Of a stretch of 64,000 bases of DNA, positions 7,240-14,551 are shown piece after piece. Positions within the stretch are counted from its first letter, which is position 1. Each line of letters starts with the position of its first letter. The DNA comes from Dyadobacter sp. CY312 (GTDB lineage Bacteria; Bacteroidota; Bacteroidia; Cytophagales; Spirosomataceae). The stretch covers positions 1 to 64,000 of the forward strand of contig NZ_JAJUXG010000008.1 in assembly GCF_021390535.1 (NCBI RefSeq), read 5' to 3'. A program made the translations under genes and the position numbers. The notes beneath the pieces were generated by a model. That model searched no databases. It saw nothing but the letters and a program-made list of their open reading frames with translations, and had not been told where the DNA came from.

Positions 7240-8196
7240 TTAATTAGATACCACACTCTGAGGGTTACCATTTATAAATGCCCTGAGGTTATCCGCGACC
7301 ATTTTTAAGAGCCGGGTTCTTGCTTCGAACGTGGCCCAGGCAATGTGTGGTGTTATTACACAATGAGGTGCCGACAGCAATGGATTCGATGCAACGGGTG
7401 GCTCGGTCGAGAGCACGTCAAGCCCAGCCCCGGCAATTGTTCCATTTTTCAATGCCTCAGCTAGGTCATTTTCGTTGATCAACGGACCTCTTCCGGTGTT
7501 GATTAATAGTGCACTTCTCTTCATCAGGCCAAGTGTTTCTGCATTTATCAAGCCTTTTGTTTCTTCAGTTAACGGACAATGAAGACTTACCACGTCGCTT
7601 CTCTTAAAAATAGCATCGAGCGTTACCATGGTAATGTCCGTTGCCTCCGTAAGAACAGGATTTTTGCGGTAGGCGATCACCTTCATTCCGAAAGCTTTTG
7701 CAATTGAGGCAACCTGTGATCCGATGTCTCCCAAGCCAACGAGTCCCATTGTCTTCCCGGCGAGTTCTGTAAGAGGTGTTTTCCAATAGGCGAAGTCCGG
7801 TGAAGACGCCCAGTCACCATTAAACACACTTTGGCTGTGGGTTTCTATCCGATTTACCAGCGCAAGCAACAAGGCAAAAGTATGCTGGGCTACCGATGCT
7901 GGTCCGTAGGCTTTTACATTGGTCACTGTTATATTTTGTTCTTGTGCAGCTTCAATATCAATGTTATTATAGCCGGTTGCAGCTACACCAATGTATTTCA
8001 GTTTTGGAAGTTGTTCAAGTATTTCCCTGCTTATCACAACCTTGTTTACCAGGATAGCTTCTGCTTCCAGGGCGCGTTCCACGATTTCATTTTTACCAGA
8101 ACGATCATATATTTCAACCTCGCCCAGTTCAAGAAGCGGCGCCCAGTCAAGATCGCCGGGGTTAAGTGTGTATCCGTCGAGTATTACGATTTTCAT
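7240..8196 (-). CDS. D-2-hydroxyacid dehydrogenase (glycerate dehydrogenase-like)
   Basis: This 318-residue NAD(P)-dependent oxidoreductase interconverts a 2-oxoacid and a D-2-hydroxyacid. The nucleotide motif GLGDIGS is at 154-160. The catalytic set is complete: R236 in NTGRGPLI, E265 in STEPP and H284 in TPHIAWAT. The C-terminal TPHIAWATFEAR pattern resembles glycerate/hydroxypyruvate reductases, but substrate cannot be fixed from sequence. It has no close operon partner: 43 bp separate it from the ATPase gene upstream on the same strand. Confidence 0.88.
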   Translation of the reverse strand: MKIVILDGYTLNPGDLDWAPLLELGEVEIYDRSGKNEIVERALEAEAILVNKVVISREILEQLPKLKYIGVAATGYNNIDIEAAQEQNITVTNVKAYGPASVAQHTFALLLALVNRIETHSQSVFNGDWASSPDFAYWKTPLTELAGKTMGLVGLGDIGSQVASIAKAFGMKVIAYRKNPVLTEATDITMVTLDAIFKRSDVVSLHCPLTEETKGLINAETLGLMKRSALLINTGRGPLINENDLAEALKNGTIAGAGLDVLSTEPPVASNPLLSAPHCVITPHIAWATFEARTRLLKMVADNLRAFINGNPQSVVSN

Positions 8197-8239
8197 TGGA
8201 TTTAGGATATGGTTTTAATTAATAGACGGAAGTTAAAGC

Positions 8240-9394
8240 TCAGATATTTCTCCATCCCAGAACAGTTTGTAAGGTTCTGTGCTGATCATCCTTTCCACCA
8301 TAAATAAGTGTTTGCTTACCAACTTTGTTTTGTGCCAAATCACTAAAAAAGGCCATTCCTTTAAACTGATCTGACATAATTGTTTGTGTTGATTTTATTT
8401 CAAAAATATCAAACACGTTACCATTTTGAGTTAAAAGATCTACTTCGTGCCCATTTGAATCTCTCCAAAACCAGTAATCCTGATGAAGATATCGATGTTC
8501 ATTTTGTTTAAAAAATTCGGCCACGATAAGATTTTCAAAAATATTACCCTTTGCTGAACTTTCGACAAGTGTATCAGCATTTCTCAGTCCCAAAAGATGA
8601 CATAAGAGACCGGTATCGTAGAAATAGAGTTTTGGGCTTTTGACAATACGTTTATTGAAATTTTGAAAGAACGGTTGAAGTTGAAAGATGATATAGCTAC
8701 TTTCTAAGATTGAAAGCCAGGCTCTGGCGGTTGGCTGAGATATACCACATTCATTGGAAAGGGAATTCAAATTCACCAGTTGTCCAACACGGGCTGCACA
8801 CAAGCCTAAAAATGTTCTGAATTGCCGCGTGTCTCTGATATTTATGAGCTCTGTGACGTCCCGCTCCACATAGGTTTGTATATAGTTGGCATAAAATACT
8901 GTTGGATCAATATCTCTGTCATAAATCGCCGGGTAAAATCCTTTAACACAGGCTTCTGCAAAATCTTCTGCCAGTAAATTTCCCGATTTCATTTCACCAA
9001 AGTCAAAAGGTAGCAATTTGAACAAGGCAACTCTTCCTGCTAAACTTTGAGTGATGTTATTTAAAAGTTGAAAGTTCTGAGAACCTGATAAAATGAATTG
9101 TCCCATTTTTTTACTTTCATCCACAATGGTCTGGATGTAAGAAAATAATTGTGGTGCTTGTTGCGCCTCGTCTAGTATTATTTGGTCATTGTACTTCTTT
9201 AAAAAGCCTACCGGATCATCAGTTGCAAAGGATCTGTTGTTTGGATCCTCCAAGGAAATATATTGATAGTCTTTAAAAATATTCTTTAGCAACGTGGTTT
9301 TACCTGACTGTCTTGGTCCTGTGACGGCAATCACTGGAAATTTATTCTTCTGGCTGTTTATTACAGCCGCTATATCTCTATTAACGAAGCTCAT
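8240..9394 (-). CDS. AAA_14/DUF4143 family ATPase
   Basis: About 384 residues from ATG 9394 (MSFVNRDIAAV); an in-frame TTG at 9427 would add 11 residues. The N-terminal AAA_14 domain has Walker A GPRQSGKTTLL and Walker B IILDEAQQAP, with a SGSQNF sensor segment. The C-terminal DUF4143 domain contains the nuclease-like pattern W-D-EVDLL and IFEIKST. Members are common in Bacteroidota and their function is not established; DNA-related or mobile-element roles have been proposed. A 22-bp triple repeat covers the upstream region. Confidence 0.85.
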   Translation of the reverse strand: MSFVNRDIAAVINSQKNKFPVIAVTGPRQSGKTTLLKNIFKDYQYISLEDPNNRSFATDDPVGFLKKYNDQIILDEAQQAPQLFSYIQTIVDESKKMGQFILSGSQNFQLLNNITQSLAGRVALFKLLPFDFGEMKSGNLLAEDFAEACVKGFYPAIYDRDIDPTVFYANYIQTYVERDVTELINIRDTRQFRTFLGLCAARVGQLVNLNSLSNECGISQPTARAWLSILESSYIIFQLQPFFQNFNKRIVKSPKLYFYDTGLLCHLLGLRNADTLVESSAKGNIFENLIVAEFFKQNEHRYLHQDYWFWRDSNGHEVDLLTQNGNVFDIFEIKSTQTIMSDQFKGMAFFSDLAQNKVGKQTLIYGGKDDQHRTLQTVLGWRNI

Positions 9395-9424
9395 AGTCAA
9401 TATTTGTATATCGTAAAGATACTC

Positions 9425-9486
9425 CAATTTTGAAAATACATAGATTCAATTTTGAAATTACATAGAATCTAATTTGAAATTACATA
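9425..9486 (-). repeat. 22-bp direct repeat, three copies, before AAA_14 gene
   Basis: On the minus strand TATGTAATTTCAAATTAGATTC, TATGTAATTTCAAAATTGAATC and TATGTATTTTCAAAATTGG follow head to tail. The core TATGTAATTTCAAA is kept in two copies and has one change in the third. The array ends about 30 bp before the ATG of the ATPase gene, so it lies in its promoter or leader and could be a regulator binding array. Confidence 0.7.
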
Positions 9487-9530
9487 AAAAGGCCTTCCGA
9501 AAATGAATTCGAAAGGCTTTTTTTAATTTG
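9486..9530 (-). terminator. Terminator of the M1 peptidase gene
   Basis: On the minus strand AAAAAAAGCCTTTCG and CGGAAGGCCTTTTT pair with one bulge around the loop AATTCATTTT, followed by T. It sits just after the M1 peptidase stop at 9559. Confidence 0.6.
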
Positions 9531-9558
9531 CTCTCTACCTTAAACTATTGATCAAAAA

Positions 9559-11934
9559 CTAGTTTCTAGGTGTAGTTCCAAGCTTTCCGGCTCCTTCTGT
9601 CTGCATGGGGTTTGCAGGGCGGCGCAGCTGCTGTTGTTTGAAAATCTGGAATCGTGTTGGTTTCGCTACTCTCGGGAAAGAGTTGTTGGCGGTATCAATA
9701 TCGGCGATCTGGAAATAAGGATCCAGCGTCCATTGCACCACTTTCTTTTGGGTGGTAATTACCTTGTTGATCTGTCCGTCATTGAATCTCCATATTTCGG
9801 CAGGAAACGTTGCAGTGGAATCAGTGCCATCTTCAAACTCCATTTTGACGATCACAGGCATCACGAGTCCGCCTTTGTTTTTTACGCTAAGCGTGTAAAA
9901 ATTGGTGTTGTTCTGAATCAGATCACGCTCATTTTGTGATAAACCTGAAAGATATTGCTCGTATCTCTGGCGATCCGCGTTGGTCACTTTGAATGGATCA
10001 TAGGTATTGTAAAAATCAGCCATGGTCGAATCCTGACCGACTACAGTGTTTGCTTTGTCGGCCAAATCACGCTGTTTGCTAATTGTTCCTTGTTTTCTTA
10101 CAGCTTCTTTTCTTGCCAGCTCTTTTTCAATTTCAGGATTTTGCGTGTCAATGCTGAACCAGTCCACACTTACCAAATCCTGATCAACGGGCTCTGTTCC
10201 ATAAAACCAACCCTTCCAGAACCAGTCAAGGTCCACACCTGAAGCGTCTTCCATTGTTCTGAAAAAGTCGGAAGGAGTAGGGCTTTTAAAACGCCAACGT
10301 GTTGCATATTCTTTAAAGGCATGATCAAAAAGCTCCCTGCCCATTACGGTTTCACGAAGGATATTCAGTGCAGTTGCAGGTTTTGCATAAGCATTCGGTC
10401 CTAAACCGATCACATTCTCTGCTGAACTCATGATTGGAGACAAAACAGAAGGATCGGACGACATGTAATCGGTGATCTGGTTTGGTTCGCCGCGACGGGT
10501 AGGATAGTTGTAATCCCATTCTTTCTCTGCCAGATATTGGCAAAATGTATTAAGACCTTCGTCCATCCAGGCCCACTGGCGTTCGTCCGAATTGACGATC
10601 ATCGGGAAAAAGTTGTGGCCCACTTCGTGAATAATTACGCCAATCATCCCGTATTTGGTAGCTTCCGAATAGGTGCCATCTTCTTCCGGGCGCCCTCCAT
10701 TGAAGCTGATCATCGGATATTCCATTCCTCCGCCAGAAGTGGCGTGGCAGGAAATAGCAACAGGATAGGGGTATTCAAAAGTACGGTTTCCGTAAGATTT
10801 CAGCGTATGCTCCACCGCCCGGGTTGAATATTGCTCCCAAAGCGGATTTCCCTCTTTTGGATAAAACGACATCGACCAGATCTTTCTGCCGTTTTTGTAA
10901 GGCTCAGTCAGCATGGCATCCCAGATAAACTTCCGGCTGCTTGCAAAGGCGAAGTCACGAACATTGTCTGCTTTGTAAATCCATGTTTTCTTACCTGGGT
11001 TTTTATTCTCGCGTTTTTCCGCTTTCTCTGCTTCTGTCTGAGTCACAATAATGACAGGCGTTTTCGAAGTTTCAGCCTGCTTCAAACGCTGCTTTTGTGC
11101 ACCTGTCAACACTTGTGCGTAGTTCTGGCATTCGCCGCTGGCTGCTACAATATGATCCGCAGGGACTGTAATTGCCACTTTATAATTTCCGAAGATCAAC
11201 GCAAACTCTCCTTGCCCTAAAAACTGTTTGTGGTTCCATCCGTTTACATCGTCATAAGGCGCAAGTCGTGGAAACCAGTGTGCAATGAAATAGTTGCTGT
11301 TGCCATCTTTAGCGAAAAATTCATAACCGCTGCGACCATAGTACTCCGTGATGTTGTATGCCCAATCGACACTAAAAGCCAGATTTGTTCCGGGCTTCAT
11401 TGCCACCGGCAGATCGATACGCATCATGGTATTGTTGATGGTGTAAGGAAGTGCCTTGCCGGCTTTATCTTTTATGGATTTAATTTCATAACCATATTCT
11501 GTTTTTGGATCCAGCGAAGAACCGCGACCCGTATTCATGGCCTGTAATTGTGCCACACTCATGCCTTTTTCGCTCACCGTTCCGGTTCTTGATGTTGCTC
11601 CAATACCATCTTTTTTGAAAAGATTTTGATCAAGCTGCATCCAGATGTATTTCAGCTCATCGGGCGAGTTGTTGAAAAAAGTGATCGTTTCCGAACCGGT
11701 GATGCGTCTTTTATCGTCGTCCAGTTCAGCTTTGATATCGTAGTCGGCGCGTTGTTGCCAGTACTCACGACCCGGAGCACCAGATGCTGCGCGGTAGGTG
11801 TTGGGCGTTGGCAGAATAGTGCCCAATTGTTCAAACCTGTCGTTTGCCTTGAAGTTTGGTGAAGTGGGCAGCTGCTGTGCCACAGAGGCAATAGAAATCA
11901 GCAGCAGGATAAATGGAAGCAATCGTTTTTTCAT
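9559..11934 (-). CDS. M1 family zinc metallopeptidase, secreted
   Basis: The 791-residue protein has a signal peptide (about 1-19) and an aminopeptidase-N-like fold. The substrate loop is GGGMEYPMIS (401-410); zinc ligands are H436 and H440 in HEVGH and E459 in WMDEG. A C-terminal domain of about 230 residues follows. Bacteroidota proteins of this type are exported periplasmic or surface aminopeptidases with unknown targets. The gene is downstream of the HupE-like gene with a 72-bp gap and could share its transcript. Confidence 0.9.
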   Translation of the reverse strand: MKKRLLPFILLLISIASVAQQLPTSPNFKANDRFEQLGTILPTPNTYRAASGAPGREYWQQRADYDIKAELDDDKRRITGSETITFFNNSPDELKYIWMQLDQNLFKKDGIGATSRTGTVSEKGMSVAQLQAMNTGRGSSLDPKTEYGYEIKSIKDKAGKALPYTINNTMMRIDLPVAMKPGTNLAFSVDWAYNITEYYGRSGYEFFAKDGNSNYFIAHWFPRLAPYDDVNGWNHKQFLGQGEFALIFGNYKVAITVPADHIVAASGECQNYAQVLTGAQKQRLKQAETSKTPVIIVTQTEAEKAEKRENKNPGKKTWIYKADNVRDFAFASSRKFIWDAMLTEPYKNGRKIWSMSFYPKEGNPLWEQYSTRAVEHTLKSYGNRTFEYPYPVAISCHATSGGGMEYPMISFNGGRPEEDGTYSEATKYGMIGVIIHEVGHNFFPMIVNSDERQWAWMDEGLNTFCQYLAEKEWDYNYPTRRGEPNQITDYMSSDPSVLSPIMSSAENVIGLGPNAYAKPATALNILRETVMGRELFDHAFKEYATRWRFKSPTPSDFFRTMEDASGVDLDWFWKGWFYGTEPVDQDLVSVDWFSIDTQNPEIEKELARKEAVRKQGTISKQRDLADKANTVVGQDSTMADFYNTYDPFKVTNADRQRYEQYLSGLSQNERDLIQNNTNFYTLSVKNKGGLVMPVIVKMEFEDGTDSTATFPAEIWRFNDGQINKVITTQKKVVQWTLDPYFQIADIDTANNSFPRVAKPTRFQIFKQQQLRRPANPMQTEGAGKLGTTPRN

Positions 11935-12006
11935 TTGATTGGCAGATTGTATTTAAGTTGATGTCAGTTTATTAGGTATGGAAAAGTATCAGGCAACGTT
12001 TTAATT

Positions 12007-12615
12007 TTAAGATACACTTTGTAAATATTCATTGTTGATGATCAGAGACAAGGCCATGCCTGCAATGATGCCCGAAAGAATATGCACCCAGCTCAGTTTC
12101 GCAATACGCAGTATTTCAATCAGAACAAAGGCGATGGACAGAATAACGAACACAATGATCAGCTGACCTAGTTCAAGTCCGATATTGAAGCCGAGCAACG
12201 GTGCGACAATGTTCGCTTCCTTACCCAGCAAAGCGCGTAGATAGTTGGAAAATCCGAGTCCATGTATCAGTCCAAAAATAAGGGCAAGTGGATAACGTGC
12301 CGTAAATGAACTGGTTTTTTGACTGTAAGCTGGTTTTTTCTCTTTAAAGGAAAAATTGAGAGTTGCTGTGATGAGGATCGTAATGGGAATAAGCAGTTCA
12401 ATCACATCTGGATTTACCTGCACCAAACCCAGTGTTGCCAGTGCCAGCGTAATAGAATGACCTATGGTAAATGCTGTAACAAGAATGATCACTTTTTTCC
12501 AGTCCATTAAGGTGTAGACCGTGCAAAGCGCCATGATAAAAAGGATGTGATCATATCCTTTGGAATCGGTGATGTGTTCAAAACCCAGCTGGAGATAAGC
12601 CTGAAATTCGGACAT
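12007..12615 (-). CDS. HupE/UreJ family membrane protein
   Basis: The 202 residues form about six membrane helices. Family signatures are present: GFEHI near residue 12, GYDHILF, FTIGHSITLALA and GLIHGLGFSN, all with membrane-embedded His residues expected to bind metal. HupE/UreJ proteins are linked to nickel or cobalt uptake, but no hydrogenase or urease is nearby, so the transported ion is open. Likely first gene of a pair with the M1 peptidase. Confidence 0.85.
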   Translation of the reverse strand: MSEFQAYLQLGFEHITDSKGYDHILFIMALCTVYTLMDWKKVIILVTAFTIGHSITLALATLGLVQVNPDVIELLIPITILITATLNFSFKEKKPAYSQKTSSFTARYPLALIFGLIHGLGFSNYLRALLGKEANIVAPLLGFNIGLELGQLIIVFVILSIAFVLIEILRIAKLSWVHILSGIIAGMALSLIINNEYLQSVS

Positions 12616-12751
12616 TCAAAAAAGATTAGAATAAAAATAGGATTGATAATGATTGTCAAGACAAATCACTGGTTCGAAGATATTGGTTTAGAGGCAGGAA
12701 TGCAACCGTGATGGTGTAAACAGTGGTAATTGATGGCGTTATGGGTGATAA

Positions 12752-12790
12752 AACAAAAAAAACCGAAAGCATGTGCTTTCGGCCTTTTTA
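12752..12790 (-). terminator. Terminator after the beta-helix lipoprotein gene
   Basis: CCGAAAGCA and TGCTTTCGG (12763-12782) pair perfectly around a TG loop. A long A run at 12751-12762 becomes the U tract on the minus transcript; a shorter T run on the other side allows some action on plus transcripts. Confidence 0.8.
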
Positions 12791-12825
12791 AATTCTGACA
12801 CCAATTATAAGGTCTTCCCCCTTTT

Positions 12826-14487
12826 TTAATTGTAAGGAGTATTCTGAGGATCGAAGTTTGTCCAGCCTGTTGTCCAGTCTGTTGTTCCGAAAGCACCTCT
12901 GAAAGTTTCTTTTGTAAAGAATGCATCTGCACCTTTTCCTTCCCAAACTGCACCCTGCAATAGTGGAGATGTTGCCTGTGGCAGGAATTTCGGTCCTGTA
13001 AGTTTGAAATTGTCAGCATTCAGAAGCAATGTAGAAGCATCTGTAAGAATGGTGTTCTTGCGTGCTGCTACATTGAAGTAAGTTTGTGCCTGAACATCAG
13101 ATACACCTGTTGCACCACGGTCACCGCGAACGGAAATTGTAGTGTTAGCCAATACAATTCCTTTTAGATCCAAAGTGCCTGCTGTTGCGTGGGCCAGTGT
13201 GTTGGCACCGTCCAGACGGAGACCTTCAGGATATCCTGAAAAAACAGAGTTGTAAATGCTGATGTCAGTATTACGTCTTAAGTGCATAGCTGATTGATAT
13301 GTTGCGCCGGATGTTACAATTGGCGTTCCGCTAAAGGCAAAGTTACTTACGTTAGCAAATACTGGAGCAGTTAATGGCATACCATTATTTGGTCCGGTAG
13401 CGGGTTCGCCGCTGCCGCTGAAGTTGTCAGATTCGAATCCGTTTGAACCTGACTGATCCGAAATTTCCGAGTCACGCAATGAAAGTGCATATTGAACCTT
13501 ACCTGTAAAACCCCAGTCAGTATCCCAGTCATCATCCCAACCACGGAAAGCAACCAGATTTTTAGCATTTACAGTTCCGCCAAACCATTCGAATGAATCA
13601 TCACCGCTGTAAGAAACCTGTACGTGATCAACTGTTGTACCTGAACCTACGGAATAGAATGTGATTCCGTTGATTTCGTTACCGGCTGTAAGTGCAATAC
13701 CGGGGAATTCAACACGTACATATTGAAGTTTCCCAGAATTGTCATCGGAAATATTATCAGCACCTAATTGCCCTGAGATACCACCTTCCGGTCCTTTACT
13801 TGCCAACTGGTTGTGAGGTGCTTTTCCAATGATAACCAAGCCTCCCCAGTCACCGTATTTACGAGCTCCGGGAGCTGCATTTGATGTAAACACGATCGGT
13901 TCAGTAGCAGTACCAACGGCCATGATTTTTGCACCGGCGTTGATGATCAGTGTTCCTCCTTTTCCAAGTCCGGAAGGGTCCAAAGCAGCAGCACCGCCTT
14001 TGATAATCGTTCCCGGTTCGATAGTAAGCGTTGCGCCGCTTGTTATATATACAAAGCCTTTTAATAGATAAATTTTATCTTTTGTCCAAGTTTCGCTTGC
14101 TGTAATATTACCTTGTTTTTCAACGACCGAACGTGCAGAAAGTTCAAAGTTAGAAGCACTTTTTACTGTTTTTCCACCTACTGTAACAGAAATCAAACCG
14201 CTTGTAGCTCCTGCCGGAACGATAACGTCAAGTGTTGTTGTAGTTGCTGCCGTTACAACTGCGGGAGTTGTGTTAAACAAAACGGTGTTATTAGAAGGGG
14301 TTGCGTCGAATTTTGTACCTGTAATCACCACCTTGGTTCCAGCAGGACCCGATGAAGGCGCTACTGTTTTTACTGCCAATACTTCCTCAATGGCCGTAGG
14401 CTCATCATCATTTTTACAAGATGTGGTTGCTGCAAACAAACCTCCTAAAAGGAAAAGAAAATACAGCTGTTTTTTAATAATATTCAT
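12826..14487 (-). CDS. IPT/TIG-domain beta-helix lipoprotein
   Basis: The 553-residue protein has a lipoprotein signal ending in TTSCKNDDE (Cys 24), so it is lipid-anchored and probably surface-exposed. An IPT/TIG domain with APSSGPAGTKVVITG covers about 41-115. The rest is a repetitive right-handed beta-helix with GATLTIEPGTIIKG and TEPIVFTSN, as in uncharacterised Bacteroidota proteins encoded beside TonB receptors. It follows the receptor gene by 64 bp, so the two form a pair in which the lipoprotein probably captures the ligand. The ligand is not evident. Confidence 0.75.
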   Translation of the reverse strand: MNIIKKQLYFLFLLGGLFAATTSCKNDDEPTAIEEVLAVKTVAPSSGPAGTKVVITGTKFDATPSNNTVLFNTTPAVVTAATTTTLDVIVPAGATSGLISVTVGGKTVKSASNFELSARSVVEKQGNITASETWTKDKIYLLKGFVYITSGATLTIEPGTIIKGGAAALDPSGLGKGGTLIINAGAKIMAVGTATEPIVFTSNAAPGARKYGDWGGLVIIGKAPHNQLASKGPEGGISGQLGADNISDDNSGKLQYVRVEFPGIALTAGNEINGITFYSVGSGTTVDHVQVSYSGDDSFEWFGGTVNAKNLVAFRGWDDDWDTDWGFTGKVQYALSLRDSEISDQSGSNGFESDNFSGSGEPATGPNNGMPLTAPVFANVSNFAFSGTPIVTSGATYQSAMHLRRNTDISIYNSVFSGYPEGLRLDGANTLAHATAGTLDLKGIVLANTTISVRGDRGATGVSDVQAQTYFNVAARKNTILTDASTLLLNADNFKLTGPKFLPQATSPLLQGAVWEGKGADAFFTKETFRGAFGTTDWTTGWTNFDPQNTPYN

Positions 14488-14551
14488 AGCGAATTAAAAT
14501 TGGTTTGCAAAAAGGATTATTGTTTGATTGGTAATTTTCTGAATGGTATTA

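Noticed and set aside
9425..9486. Repeat read as a CRISPR-like array
   Set aside because: Copies are adjacent without spacers, only three, and no cas genes are present.
12666..13019. Open frame on the minus strand overlapping the beta-helix lipoprotein gene
   Set aside because: It is out of frame with a clear gene, includes the terminator hairpin, and has no domain.
14270..14497. Plus-strand frames inside the lipoprotein and TonB receptor genes
   Set aside because: Antisense shadows caused by even codon use; no ribosome site or known domain.
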